A stretch of DNA of 64,000 bases, from assembly GCA_963727035.1 (NCBI GenBank), contig CAVSEY010000001.1, positions 62,001 through 126,000 of the forward strand, written 5' to 3'. The DNA is from Rhodoblastus sp963727035. GTDB taxonomy: Bacteria > Pseudomonadota > Alphaproteobacteria > Rhizobiales > Beijerinckiaceae. The stretch's first letter is position 1. Each line of letters starts with the position of its first letter. This document shows, piece after piece, positions 1 through 9,407 of this stretch. The notes below the pieces were generated by a model. The model was not told the DNA's origin, did not search any database, and saw only the letters and a program-made list of their open reading frames with translations. The position numbers were made by a program, and so were the translations under genes.

Positions 1-600
1 CAGATCGGCGACGATCTCGCGGGCGCGCCCGCCGAAGGCTGCGTCGAGTTCGCGGCCCTTGACTTCGAGCCTTTCGCCGGTTTCCGCGAGGCGGGCGACG
101 ACCTTGTTTTCGAACCGGTCGATATGTTCGTCCAGGTCGGCGACGATCTCGCGGGCGCGCCCACCGAGGGCGGCGTCGAGTTCGCGGCCCTTGACTTCAA
201 GCTTTTCGCCGGTTTCCACGAGGTGGCCGACGATCTTGTTTTCGAACCGGTCGATATGTTCGTCCAGATGGAGGGCGATCTCACGGGCGCGGCCGCCGAG
301 AGCGGCGTCGAGTTCGCGGCCCTTGACTTCAAGCTTTTCGCCGGTTTCCACGAGGTGGCCGACGATCTTGTTTTCGAACCGGTCGATATGTTCGTCCAGA
401 TGGAGGGCGATCTCACGGGCGCGGCCGCCGAGAGCGGCGTCGAGTTCGCGGCCCTTGACTTCGAGCCTTTGGCCGGTTTCCGCGAGGCGGGCGACGACCT
501 TGTTTTCGAACAGGTCGATATGGTTGTCCAGATGGGCGGCGATCTCATGGGCGCGGCCGCCGAGCGTGGCGTCGATTTCCATCGCCTTGGCGGATAGCTC
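1..600. repeat. 132-nt in-gene tandem repeats (44-aa units)
   Basis: The marker GATATGTTCGTCCAG or a close variant recurs at 121, 253, 385 and 517, exactly 132 nt apart. The units starting near 241 and 373 appear identical, which suggests recent unequal exchange or slippage. The repeat encodes 44-residue coiled-coil units of the minus-strand giant gene. Confidence 0.85.
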
Positions 601-3600
601 CTCGGTGAGCGCGGTCGAACGGGCGAGAATGACGGCGTCCAGCTCCCGCGCCTTGGAGTCCAGCGCCCGTCCGACTTCGCGTCCGCCTTCGCCGAGCACC
701 TTGGCGATGTCGATGGCGCGGCCCGCCAGAGCGTCGTTGAGATGGCTGGTCCGGGTCGAGAGGCTGCTCTCCGCCCTCGCGATCAGCTCGTCCATCACCT
801 GCGCCACATCCTGGGCCTTGCCGGCCGTGCTGTCTTCGAAGCGGTCGATCTGCTGCTCCAGCAGGCGCGCTGTCTCCTCGGCGCGGCGGCCGAGGCGCGT
901 TTCAAGCTGCGCGCCGTGGATGTTGATCGCCATTTCGATCGCCGCGAGGCGCGACGAGATCGAGGCAGCGAGGGCTTCGGACTGCGCGCCGATCCGCTCG
1001 GAGGCGGCGCCGCCCAGTTCGTTGATGGTCCTGTCGAAGCCCGCCAGCGTGTCGGCGAGCATGACGCGCAAAGCCTCGGTCTCCATGCGGATATGATCCG
1101 CCGAGCCTTCGCCGCCCGAACGCAGCAGCTGATCGAGCGCCGCAAACTGGCCGATAAAATCCGCCTTGAGGCGCTCGCCATGGTCGCTGAGGCGCGCCTG
1201 GGTCTCGGCGACGCCGGCCGCCATGCGGCTCTCGAAGGCGTCGAGTTGCGAGGCGATCTCCTGCGCCAGAAAAGCCGCGTGCTGGCCGAGGCTGCCCGAG
1301 GCGTCCTCGCCGCCGCGCAGCATCGTCTGTTCGAAGGCGTCGAGACGCTCCGACAGGGTTTCGGTGACGCGGTCGCCATGGACGCCGATCGCCGCGACCG
1401 CTTCCGATGCGACCTGGGCGAAGCGCTTCTGGGCGTCGGTGACGCGCGCGGCGATGGTTTCGGCGGTCTGGCCAACGGTCTCGGCGAAATTGTGGTCGAG
1501 ATTCGTGGTCTGCGCGAGCAGGGCGGCGACGGTGGCGTCGGAAGCGTCCTGGAACTGGGCCTGAGCGGTCGCGACATGCGCGCCGAGGACGTCCGCCACC
1601 GACTGGCCGATTTCGGCGAGCGACCGGCGCAGAAGCTCGGTTTGCGCGGCGCTTTGCGCGTTGATCTGGCCGAATTGCTCCTTGAAGGTTTCGGCGTGGC
1701 GCGTGAGAGCCGCGACATGGGCCCCGGAGGCCTCGGCGATGCTCTTTTCCACGCGGCCGCCCTGCGCCGCGACGGCGTCGATCGCCGTTTGCGCGCTTTG
1801 GCCGACGCGCTGCTGGAAGGTCTCGACCTGCGCGGCGAGCGCGGCGAGCGGGGCGTCGGCGACGGCGGCGACGCCCTGGTCGAGGCGTTCGACATGGGCG
1901 CCGATGGCGTCGAGCGCCGATTGCGTCGCTTCGCCCAAACGCTGCTCCACCGCGTCGGTATGGCTGACGAGGGCGGCGATATGCGTTTCGGTGGCGGTGA
2001 TCACGCCGCGCTCCAGGCGCTCGCTATGCGCCGCTATGGCCTCGGACGCTTGTCGCGCCGTTTCGCCGAAGCGCTGCTCGAAGTCCTGCGTCTGGCCGAC
2101 GAAGGCGGCGAACGGGGCCTCGGTCGCGGCAACGACGCTCTTTTCGAGGCGTTCGCCATGGGCGGCGATGGCCTGTACGGCCTCGCGCGCCAATTCGCCG
2201 AAGCGCTGCGCGAGCGTCTCGGCCTGGGCGATCAATTGGGCGACCGGCGCCTCGGCCGCCGCGGCGACGCTCTTTTCGAGGCGTTCGCTATGCGCCGCTA
2301 TGGCCTCGGACGCCTGTCGCGCCGTTTCGCCGAAGCGCTGCTCGAAGTCCTGCGTCTGGCCGACAAACGCGGCGAGGGGCGCTTGGGTCGCCGCAACGAC
2401 GCTCTTTTCGAGGCGCTCGCCATGGGCGGCGATAGCCTGTTCGGCCTCGCGCGCCGATTTGCCGAAGCGTTGCGCGAGGGTCTCGGCCTGGGCGATAAAT
2501 TGGGCGACCGGCGCTTCGGTCGCCGCAACGACGGTCCTTTCGAGGCGCTCGCCATGGGCGGCAATGGCCTGTTCGGCTTCGCGCGCCGATTTGCCGAAGC
2601 GCTGCGCGAGGGTCTCGGCCTGGGCGATAAATTGGGCGACCGGCGCTTCGGTCGCCGCAACGACGCTCTTTTCGAGGCGCTCGCCATGGGCGGCGATGGC
2701 CTGTTCGGCCTCGCGCGCCGTTTCGCCGAAACGCTGCGCCAGCGTCTCGGCCTTGGCGATCAATTGGGCGACCGGCGCCTCGGCCGCCGCGACGACGCCC
2801 TGGTCCAGGCGCTCAATATGGGCGCCGATGGCGTCGAGGGTCGCCTGGGTCGCTTCGCCGAGCCGCAGTTCGAGCGTATCGGCCTGGCTGGCGAGGGCGG
2901 CGATATGGGTTTCCGTCGCCGAAATGACGCCGCGCTCCAGTCGCTCGCTATGCGCGACGATCGCGTCGGTCGCCTGCTGGGCGGTTTCGCCGAAGCGCTG
3001 CTCGAAGCCATCGGTATGGCTGGCGAGGGCGGCGAGTCGGGTTTCGGTCGCCAAAGCCACGTCGCGCTCGAGCCGGTCGGCTTGGGCGACGATGGATTCC
3101 ACCGTCTGCTGCGCCGTTTCGCCGAACAGCCGCTGGAAGGATTCGGTATGTCCGACCAGCGAGGACAGCTGGTCCTGGGTCGCGGCCGCGACCAGATGTT
3201 CGAGCCGTTCGCCCTGGATGGCGACGGTTTCGATGGCGCTTTGCGCGGTTCGAGCGAATTGCTCCTGGAACGCCTCGGTCTGCCCGGCCAGCGCGACGAG
3301 CGTCTCTCGCATGGCCCCGCCGACATTGTTTTCGAGGCTCTGGACATTATGGGTGAGCGCGCTTTCGATCCGCCCGGATTCGGTTTCGAACCGTTCGAGC
3401 GTGGCGCTGGTCAGCTCGTCGAGCCGATGCCTGATGCTTTCGACCTTTTCGTCGACCGCGGCGAGATTGGACGTGGTCGCCTGTTCCAGAACGTCGCGCA
3501 GGTTGACCGTATGGCCGGCGACCGATTCCACCGCCTCGCCCGCGACCTGCGCGAACTGGGCGTTGAACGCCTCGGCGTGGCCCGCGAAGGCGGCCAGCGT

Positions 3601-5121
3601 CTCGTTCGCCGCCTGGCCGAAATTTTCACGCAGGGCGGTCGCGTGACTGCCGACCTCCTCGGCGGTCCTGGCGCTGACCGTGGCGTAGGCTTCGCCGATC
3701 GCTTCGACATTGGCGCCGAAGTCCTCGATCGTCTTTTGCGTCGTTTCGCCGACATGGCGGCGGAAGGCTTCGGCCCTGAGGGTCATCTGCTCGATCGCGG
3801 CGGCGGCGGCGGCGGAGAACTCCTCGACCGTGCGCTGGCGATGGTCGGCCAGGGTCCCGGTAAAGGCGCCGCTCAGCGCGGCAAGCTGGCTGCGCGCCTC
3901 CTCGGACTGCTGGCCGAGGCTCGCGGCGAGGTCGTCGCCGGTCAAGGCCAGCGAATGCTGGAACTCCGGTCCCTTGACGGTGATCAGTTCGTCGAAGCGG
4001 TCAATCTGGCGGGTCAGGCCGCCCGCCAGTTCCTCGGCGCGCTCCTCGAGCCGCCGCGCGGTCTGCAGGCTCGCGTCGTGGAAGCGGTCGAGCAGGATTC
4101 GGCTCCGCTCGTCGATCTGACGCAGCAAGGTTTCGCCCGATTGCGAAAAGGCCCCTTCGATGGCTCCGCCCTTGGCGTCGAGCGCGGAAGCGATGCGGTC
4201 GCCGGCCTGCGCCAGCATTTCCGTCATCTGGCGGGTCGACGATTCGAGCTCGCTGGCGACGGCGGTATGGGCGCTGGAAAGGGCTTCGGAAATCTGGTCG
4301 GCGTTGGCGACGATGGATTCGCGCTCGCTCGTCAGTTCATTGAGCAGGACGCGGATGCGGCGCTCGTTTTCGCTATAGGTGCGCTCAAGTTGGGCCACCT
4401 CGGCGCGGACCATGGTTTCCAGCTCGCCGGCGCGCGCCAGCGCCCGTTCGATGCCGTCGCCCATGGAGGCGACCTCGCGGCGGATCGCCTGGCTCAAGGT
4501 CACGACCTGTTCGGTGGCGATGGTTTCGGGCTCGGCGAGACGGATCGCCACCTGGGCCATGGAGCGGGCGGTGTGGCGCATTTCCTGGGAACGGCGCAGA
4601 ACGGCGCCCATGGCGAGGAAGAAAATGACCGGCCCGATCAGGGCGAAGGCCGAGATCGCCGCGCGCGGGGCGAACAGCGGGCCGGAGAAGGCCGCGCCAT
4701 GGGTGAAGATGAAATTGCCGACCCACAAACCGATCCAGGCGGCCGAGCCGATGATCGCCACGGTCATGGCGCTGGAGTCGGGACGGCTTTGCAGCGTCTG
4801 CAGGATCTGGCCGACCGAAGGCAGGTCGTCGTTGGCCGGCCGGGGGCTCGACGGCGGGCGCGCCGGGTCGGGCTGTCTGGAAACGGCGGCCAGTTCGTCC
4901 GGCGCGACTTCGGGCATGCGCGGCGCGGGCGCCAGATCGTCAAGGCGCGGTTCCGAGCGCGGTGTCGGAAGATGGAAGTCCAGCTTGGCGGATTGCTCGG
5001 GCGAGTCCGGTTCGGGCGCGGGCGTCGCCGAGGCTTCCGAGTCGAGATTGAGCCGGAGCGCGTCCTCGATCGCCGACAAAGCGGCGGCCGCGGGATCCTG
5101 AGCCTTGCTCGGTGTGGACAT
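1..5121 (-). CDS. giant membrane-anchored coiled-coil repeat protein (3' end outside window)
   Basis: The frame is open from an ATG at 5121 to the window edge, so at least 1707 residues are encoded and the C-terminus is missing. Residues 1-115 are Pro/Ala/Asp-rich and probably cytoplasmic. Two hydrophobic segments follow at about 119-140 and 153-174. Everything after that is Glu/Arg/Ala-rich predicted coiled coil. At 1-600 the DNA repeats every 132 nt (44 codons, four hendecads), and two units are identical. A second 132-nt array lies at about 2030-2820. The type resembles alphaproteobacterial proteins annotated as apolipoprotein A1/A4/E-domain or kinesin-like. A structural or cell-envelope tethering role is only a guess. 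The long plus-strand open frames here are codon-aligned antisense shadows. Confidence 0.8.
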   Translation of the reverse strand, partial: MSTPSKAQDPAAAALSAIEDALRLNLDSEASATPAPEPDSPEQSAKLDFHLPTPRSEPRLDDLAPAPRMPEVAPDELAAVSRQPDPARPPSSPRPANDDLPSVGQILQTLQSRPDSSAMTVAIIGSAAWIGLWVGNFIFTHGAAFSGPLFAPRAAISAFALIGPVIFFLAMGAVLRRSQEMRHTARSMAQVAIRLAEPETIATEQVVTLSQAIRREVASMGDGIERALARAGELETMVRAEVAQLERTYSENERRIRVLLNELTSERESIVANADQISEALSSAHTAVASELESSTRQMTEMLAQAGDRIASALDAKGGAIEGAFSQSGETLLRQIDERSRILLDRFHDASLQTARRLEERAEELAGGLTRQIDRFDELITVKGPEFQHSLALTGDDLAASLGQQSEEARSQLAALSGAFTGTLADHRQRTVEEFSAAAAAAIEQMTLRAEAFRRHVGETTQKTIEDFGANVEAIGEAYATVSARTAEEVGSHATALRENFGQAANETLAAFAGHAEAFNAQFAQVAGEAVESVAGHTVNLRDVLEQATTSNLAAVDEKVESIRHRLDELTSATLERFETESGRIESALTHNVQSLENNVGGAMRETLVALAGQTEAFQEQFARTAQSAIETVAIQGERLEHLVAAATQDQLSSLVGHTESFQRLFGETAQQTVESIVAQADRLERDVALATETRLAALASHTDGFEQRFGETAQQATDAIVAHSERLERGVISATETHIAALASQADTLELRLGEATQATLDAIGAHIERLDQGVVAAAEAPVAQLIAKAETLAQRFGETAREAEQAIAAHGERLEKSVVAATEAPVAQFIAQAETLAQRFGKSAREAEQAIAAHGERLERTVVAATEAPVAQFIAQAETLAQRFGKSAREAEQAIAAHGERLEKSVVAATQAPLAAFVGQTQDFEQRFGETARQASEAIAAHSERLEKSVAAAAEAPVAQLIAQAETLAQRFGELAREAVQAIAAHGERLEKSVVAATEAPFAAFVGQTQDFEQRFGETARQASEAIAAHSERLERGVITATETHIAALVSHTDAVEQRLGEATQSALDAIGAHVERLDQGVAAVADAPLAALAAQVETFQQRVGQSAQTAIDAVAAQGGRVEKSIAEASGAHVAALTRHAETFKEQFGQINAQSAAQTELLRRSLAEIGQSVADVLGAHVATAQAQFQDASDATVAALLAQTTNLDHNFAETVGQTAETIAARVTDAQKRFAQVASEAVAAIGVHGDRVTETLSERLDAFEQTMLRGGEDASGSLGQHAAFLAQEIASQLDAFESRMAAGVAETQARLSDHGERLKADFIGQFAALDQLLRSGGEGSADHIRMETEALRVMLADTLAGFDRTINELGGAASERIGAQSEALAASISSRLAAIEMAINIHGAQLETRLGRRAEETARLLEQQIDRFEDSTAGKAQDVAQVMDELIARAESSLSTRTSHLNDALAGRAIDIAKVLGEGGREVGRALDSKARELDAVILARSTALTEELSAKAMEIDATLGGRAHEIAAHLDNHIDLFENKVVARLAETGQRLEVKGRELDAALGGRAREIALHLDEHIDRFENKIVGHLVETGEKLEVKGRELDAALGGRAREIALHLDEHIDRFENKIVGHLVETGEKLEVKGRELDAALGGRAREIVADLDEHIDRFENKVVARLAETGERLEVKGRELDAAFGGRAREIVADL
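2030..2820. repeat. second array of 132-nt in-gene repeats
   Basis: A CATGGGCGGC-type marker (CATGCGCCGC variants included) recurs at about 2158, 2290, 2421, 2553 and 2685, about 132 nt apart. The units are more diverged than those at the C-terminal end of the gene but have the same 44-residue period. Confidence 0.75.
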
Positions 5122-5463
5122 ATCGAAATCGCCTTTACAACTGACACGACGGGGCGCGGCGCAATGGCCAACGACCGGTAAACGGCCGAAATTCCGGCGG
5201 TTAACCAAGTCTCACTTTACGCTCGCGCCGATGCGAAGAAAACGGGCGCGCCTCAGGCTTTTGCGAACGTCGTTAACGGACGATTAGCCATATTTGCCAA
5301 AAAACCCGGAACGGCCTGAGGAATAAGGGTTGCGTGAATATACGCGTTCTAGGCTGGCTGCACCAGAAAGTTGTGGATTCCCGCAAGATGCAGCTCTGGC
5401 ATGCGGCCTTGCGCGGCGGATGAGGCCTCCGCTCGCGCCGCCGCCCCGCCGATTGGGGTTGAA
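5122..5463. promoter_or_regulatory. divergent intergenic region; CtrA-like half sites
   Basis: This 342-nt gene-free stretch separates the minus-strand coiled-coil gene from the plus-strand Hpt gene, so both promoters must lie here. At 5273-5287 the sequence TTAA-N7-TTAG is one base off the alphaproteobacterial CtrA site TTAA-N7-TTAA. I see no other convincing promoter or RNA element. The CtrA reading is weak because such short motifs occur by chance. Confidence 0.25.
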
Positions 5464-5847
5464 ATGAACTTCTCCGCACATCGTCCGTTTGACGGCTCCG
5501 CCCCTTCCGGAGATCCGGCGCGCGCCGACACGCCGATCGACCTTGGCCATCTCGCGCGCCAGACCATGGGCGACCGCGAACTGGAAACCGAATTGCTCGC
5601 CTTGTTCGACCGGCAGGCGGCCCAGATCGCGCGCAAGCTGAAAAACCCGGTCGCGGGCGCCGCCTCGGCCGATCTTGCCCACAAGCTCAAAGGCTCGGCC
5701 CGCGCCATCGGCGCGAACGCGGTCGCCATCGCCGCCGACCATTATGAACATGCGGCCCGCGCCGGCGCGCTCAGCCAGATCGACGCCGACCGGCTCGTCG
5801 CGGCGACGGCGGCGGTCCGCGCATTTCTGCGCGCGTTGAAAGCCTAA
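5464..5847 (+). CDS. Hpt-domain phosphotransfer protein
   Basis: A 127-residue protein made almost only of a histidine phosphotransfer domain. The phospho-accepting His lies in the motif LAHKLKGSARAIGA, near residue 75. Such stand-alone Hpt proteins relay phosphate between a hybrid sensor kinase and a response regulator. No kinase or regulator is adjacent, so the partners are unknown. The ATG at 5464 is preferred over the upstream in-frame start at 5371, because the extra 31 residues are Cys/Pro/Ala-rich and not domain-like. Its stop overlaps the end of the convergent hydrolase gene by 4 nt. Confidence 0.8.
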   Translation: MNFSAHRPFDGSAPSGDPARADTPIDLGHLARQTMGDRELETELLALFDRQAAQIARKLKNPVAGAASADLAHKLKGSARAIGANAVAIAADHYEHAARAGALSQIDADRLVAATAAVRAFLRALKA

Positions 5848-6623
5848 TCCAGAAAGTTCTCCACTTTCGCCATGAAGCCCTCGGGCGCCTCGACGCAGGA
5901 AAGATGCGCCGCCGGCAGACGCGCGATCTGCGATTTGGGCAGGGCGCGGGCCAAAGCCTCTCCGAGCGCGGGGGGCGTCGAGGCGTCGGACTCGCCGACG
6001 ATCACCAGGGCCGGACGCGCCGGCGCGGCGCGGATCGCGTCGCGCAGATCGGCGTCGCGCAGCGCCGCGCAGCAGCCCGCATAGCCGAGCGGCGGCGAAG
6101 CGCGCAGCAGGCTTTCCACCTGAGCATATTTTTCGGGATTTCCGGCGCGGAACGCCGGCGTCAGCCAGCGCTGGACCACCATCGCCGCGAGATCGGCCAT
6201 TTTGCCGCCGCGCGCGGCGCGTATGCGGGCGTTCCAGCCGTCGGGGCCGGGGAAATGAGCGGCGGTGTTGGCGAGGACGATTTGATCGAGCCGCTCGGGC
6301 GCGTTGATCATCAGCCATTGCCCGACCGCCCCGCTCATCGACAGGCCGATGTAATGCGCGCGGGCGAGGCCGAGCGCGTCCATCAGGGCGAGGACGTCGC
6401 CGCCGAGATCGGCCAGGGCATAGGGGCCGGGCGGAACCTCCGAGCCGCCATGGCCGCGCGCGTCGAACCGCACGACGAAGAATTTCCTGGCGAGCATCGG
6501 CGCGACCGCGTCCCAGACGGAGAGATCCGCGCCGAGCGGATGACCGAGGATCACGGCGGGCGCTTCGCGCAGGCCTTCGACGACGACATTCAAAGTCAGC
6601 GCGCCAGCCTTCACTTTGGTCAT
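5844..6623 (-). CDS. alpha/beta-hydrolase, 3-oxoadipate enol-lactonase-like
   Basis: A 259-residue single-domain alpha/beta-hydrolase. The oxyanion segment GHPLGAD is followed by the nucleophile elbow GLSMSG (Ser about residue 100). A late Asp in VGESDAST and the His in AAHLSCVEAP complete a plausible triad. Overall pattern and length match PcaD-type 3-oxoadipate enol-lactonases. No pca genes are adjacent, so the substrate is uncertain and another ester or lactone hydrolase is equally possible. The ATG at 6623 (MTKVKAG) is preferred over one five codons upstream. It follows radC by 11 nt and may be cotranscribed with map-radC. Confidence 0.8.
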   Translation of the reverse strand: MTKVKAGALTLNVVVEGLREAPAVILGHPLGADLSVWDAVAPMLARKFFVVRFDARGHGGSEVPPGPYALADLGGDVLALMDALGLARAHYIGLSMSGAVGQWLMINAPERLDQIVLANTAAHFPGPDGWNARIRAARGGKMADLAAMVVQRWLTPAFRAGNPEKYAQVESLLRASPPLGYAGCCAALRDADLRDAIRAAPARPALVIVGESDASTPPALGEALARALPKSQIARLPAAHLSCVEAPEGFMAKVENFLD

Positions 6624-6634
6624 CGGATTGGTCC

Positions 6635-7327
6635 TCAAATCAATTTCATCGCGCGCATCGAGGCATGGCCGTTGCGCCCGACGATGAGGTGGTCGTGCAG
6701 CTTGACCCCCAGCGGCTTGGCGAGAGCGGCGATGGTTTCGGTCATGGTCACGTCGGCGGTGGACGGCGTCGGGTCGCCGGAAGGATGGTTATGGACGAGG
6801 ATCACTGCGCTGGCGTTCAGCGCCAGCGCGCGGCGGATCACTTCGCGGGGGTAGACCGGCGCATGGTCCACGGTGCCCTGGCCCATGACCTCGTCGGCGA
6901 TCAGGCCGTTTTTCTTGTCGAGGAAAAGCACCCGGAATTCTTCGGTTTCCCGGAAGGCCATGGCGCCGCGGCAATAGTCCAGCACCTGTGCGAAGGAGCC
7001 AAGCTCCAGCCGCTTTTTCATCGACTGTTTCGCCAGCAGCAGGGCGGCCGCCTCGACGATCTTCAGTTCCGCCACCACCGCGTCGCCGACATAATCCACT
7101 TCCTTCAGGCGCGCCGGCGGCGCGGAGATCACGTCCGCGAAGGAGCCGAAGCGCTGGAGCAGCGTCTTGGCGATGGGTTTGACGTCGCGGCGCGGAATGG
7201 CGCGAAACAGCAGCAGTTCCAGCAGTTCGTAATCGTGCAGCCCCGCGGCGCCGCCTTTCAGGAAGCGCTCGCGCAGGCGCTCGCGATGGCCGGCGTTGAG
7301 TGAATCCCTGGTCGTCTGCTGGTCCAC
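6635..7327 (-). CDS. radC: RadC family JAB-domain protein
   Basis: 230 residues with the complete RadC architecture: an N-terminal helix-hairpin-helix region (about 15-90) and a C-terminal JAB/MPN domain. The signature EVMGQGTVDHAPVYPREV is followed by the metal-binding motif HNHPSGDPTPSTAD. The family was once linked to DNA repair, but that role is disputed and the biochemical function is unknown. The start is a GTG at 7327, 12 nt after the stop of map, which indicates a map-radC operon. This pairing is common in alphaproteobacteria. Confidence 0.93.
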   Translation of the reverse strand: MDQQTTRDSLNAGHRERLRERFLKGGAAGLHDYELLELLLFRAIPRRDVKPIAKTLLQRFGSFADVISAPPARLKEVDYVGDAVVAELKIVEAAALLLAKQSMKKRLELGSFAQVLDYCRGAMAFRETEEFRVLFLDKKNGLIADEVMGQGTVDHAPVYPREVIRRALALNASAVILVHNHPSGDPTPSTADVTMTETIAALAKPLGVKLHDHLIVGRNGHASMRAMKLI

Positions 7328-7339
7328 GGCGGCGCCCGA

Positions 7340-8170
7340 TCAGGGCGCGGACGCATAGGGCGGGCAATGCAGCCCGCGCGGCGAAAGCGTGAAGATTTCG
7401 CAGCCGTCCGCGGTTACGCCGATCGCATGTTCGAACTGGGCGGAAAGCGAGCGGTCGCGGGTCACGGCGGTCCAGCCGTCGGAGAGGATCTTCACCTGCG
7501 GCTTGCCGAGATTGATCATCGGCTCGATGGTGAAGAACATGCCCTCGCGCAGCGGAATGCCTTGGCCCTCTTGTCCGTAGTGCAGGATATTGGGCTCGTC
7601 GTGGAACAGACGGCCAAGTCCGTGGCCGCAGAATTCGCGCACCACCGAGCAACGCTCCGATTCGGCGAAAGCCTGGATGGCGTAGCCGATGTCGCCGGTG
7701 GTGGCGCCCGGCTTGACCACGGCGATCCCGCGCATCAAGGCCTCATAGGTCACTTCGCACAGGCGCTGCGCCCGGCGCGGAACCTCGCCGATATAATACA
7801 TCCGGCTCGAATCGCCGTGCCAGCCGTCGACGATATAGGTTACGTCGATATTGACGATGTCGCCCTCGCGCAGCGACCTGGAGTTGGGGATGCCGTGGCA
7901 GACGACATGGTTGATCGACGTGCAGATCGACTTGCGATAGCCGCGATAATCCAGCGGCGCCGGAAGGGCGCCGTGGTCCATGCCGAATTCATAGGCCAGC
8001 TTGTCGAGCGCGTCGGTGGTGACGCCGGGCTTGGCGGCCTCGACCATGAGGTCGAGGGCTTCGGCCGCGACCCGGCCGGCCTTGCGCATGCCTTCGAAGC
8101 CCTCCGGGCCGTGGATGCGGATATGGCCGGTCTTGCGGCTTGGCGACGAGTTGGCTTCGATCAAAGTCAT
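7340..8170 (-). CDS. map: type I methionine aminopeptidase
   Basis: A 276-residue MetAP that removes the initiator Met from nascent proteins in the cytosol. The five metal ligands can be placed: Asp in VNIDVTYIVDGWHGD (two Asp), His in EFCGHGLGRLFHDEP, Glu in FFTIEPM and Glu in SAQFEHA. The substrate-pocket His lies in NHVVCHGIP. An upstream in-frame ATG (8281) would add 37 Arg/Ala-rich residues with no family counterpart. I therefore use ATG 8170 (MTLIEANSS), which fits family length. Confidence 0.95.
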   Translation of the reverse strand: MTLIEANSSPSRKTGHIRIHGPEGFEGMRKAGRVAAEALDLMVEAAKPGVTTDALDKLAYEFGMDHGALPAPLDYRGYRKSICTSINHVVCHGIPNSRSLREGDIVNIDVTYIVDGWHGDSSRMYYIGEVPRRAQRLCEVTYEALMRGIAVVKPGATTGDIGYAIQAFAESERCSVVREFCGHGLGRLFHDEPNILHYGQEGQGIPLREGMFFTIEPMINLGKPQVKILSDGWTAVTRDRSLSAQFEHAIGVTADGCEIFTLSPRGLHCPPYASAP

Positions 8171-8464
8171 TGAGCAATGGCGTCCTGCTGGGGCGGCTTT
8201 CCCGCCTTGATCTCCCTGACTCTCAGATTTAGCCCAAACGCGGCGCGGCGCAAGGGCGAGCTTCGCGTTGAGGGAATTCACCTGAAGCGGTCGGATTCAC
8301 GATTTGGCGACCGGAAAGGCGCGGAAGGCGATCGCGCCACACTTCGCCTGATTTCCATCGCCGGTCATAAAATGCGGCCCGCGACTCTTATAATGCAGCC
8401 TGTTGCGTTGCGGCGGCGCATGCGCAAGACGGACGGCGTTCCCGTCAGGCGATGGACTTTCTTG

Positions 8465-9289
8465 TCAGGCGGCGAGTCCCGCCGGGGGCTCCGGTTCAAC
8501 CACGGCGCGATAGACATGCCAGGTGGCGTGGCCGAGCAGAGGCAGGACGACCGCCAGGCCGAGCAGCGCCGTCACCAGGCCAAGCGCCAGCAACACAGCG
8601 ATGGCGCCGGCCCAGGCGAGCATCGGCAGAGGGTTCTTCCTGACCGCCTTGACCGATGAAATCATGGCGGTGGCGAAATCGACGTCGCGGTCGAGCAGCA
8701 GCGGGTAGGAGACGACGGTGATCGAAAAAATCGCGAAGGCGATCAGGCCGCCGAAAAAATTCCCGGTGAGGATGAAAAGGATTCCCTGCGATGTGGTCAG
8801 CGCGTGCTGGACGAAAGCCACGGGGTCCGGCATCTCCAACCCGTAGAACATCAGATAAAGGAAGGTGGCGAAATCGACCCAGATGATGAAGGCGAACAGC
8901 GACACCAGGCACATCCAGCCGAGATCGCGGCCGCCGCTCGCCTTGACCGAATCAAGCACGGCGCCCCAGGAGAGATTCTCTCCTTTTTCCAGTCGCCGGC
9001 TCACTTCGTAAAGCGCCGCCGCCGAAAAGGGCGTCACCAGCGCGACGCCGGTGAGCAGGGGATAGGCGAGGAAATGCAGGCCATAGAGCCGCACCAGCAA
9101 AATCGTCAGCCAGCCGACCGCCACGTGCAGGCCGCCGACCGCGAGGCCATAGCGGGGCGCGGTCTTGAAGTCGTTCCAGCCCGCGGCCAAGGCCTGGTAA
9201 ATATCGCGGTTTTGCAGTTTGCGAATGACGACGTCGCGCCGACCGTGCGGCGTGACGCCGGCCTCGGCCGGCTGGACGCTGTCGCTCAT
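8465..9289 (-). CDS. DUF2189-type integral membrane protein
   Basis: 274 residues. The cytoplasmic N-terminus contains VRK-like VVIRKLQNRDI and a DIYQALAAGWNDF segment typical of DUF2189 proteins. About six hydrophobic helices follow, in pairs at about 55-95, 125-155 and 180-260. The conserved tract GVALVTPFSAAALYEVSRR is present. The ATG at 9289 has a GGAG Shine-Dalgarno 4-6 nt upstream, which favours it over an upstream ATG at 9364. The function of the family is unknown. A gene-free gap of 294 nt separates it from map, and I see nothing recognisable in it. Confidence 0.82.
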   Translation of the reverse strand: MSDSVQPAEAGVTPHGRRDVVIRKLQNRDIYQALAAGWNDFKTAPRYGLAVGGLHVAVGWLTILLVRLYGLHFLAYPLLTGVALVTPFSAAALYEVSRRLEKGENLSWGAVLDSVKASGGRDLGWMCLVSLFAFIIWVDFATFLYLMFYGLEMPDPVAFVQHALTTSQGILFILTGNFFGGLIAFAIFSITVVSYPLLLDRDVDFATAMISSVKAVRKNPLPMLAWAGAIAVLLALGLVTALLGLAVVLPLLGHATWHVYRAVVEPEPPAGLAA

Positions 9290-9407
9290 GTCTCCGCCCC
9301 CTGGCGTTCCGCGCGAGCGCCTGCTCGCGCGGATCATCATTCGTTTGAGATTGATCTGGATCAAACGATTCGCAAGAGGCGGAACTCGAAAAGCCCTCGC
9401 TTTTCGT

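Noticed and set aside
1..600. CRISPR array from regularly spaced repeats
   Set aside because: The repeats are 132 nt, contiguous and in frame with a coding sequence; there are no unique spacers or cas genes.
742..5181. 1479-codon plus-strand open frame
   Set aside because: It is codon-aligned antisense of the minus-strand coiled-coil gene, which stays open over the whole 5.1 kb. The plus translation is Arg/Gly-rich low-complexity with no domain or signal.
5844..6623. Firm assignment as pcaD
   Set aside because: The sequence resembles enol-lactonases but no protocatechuate-pathway gene is nearby; kept as a family-level call.
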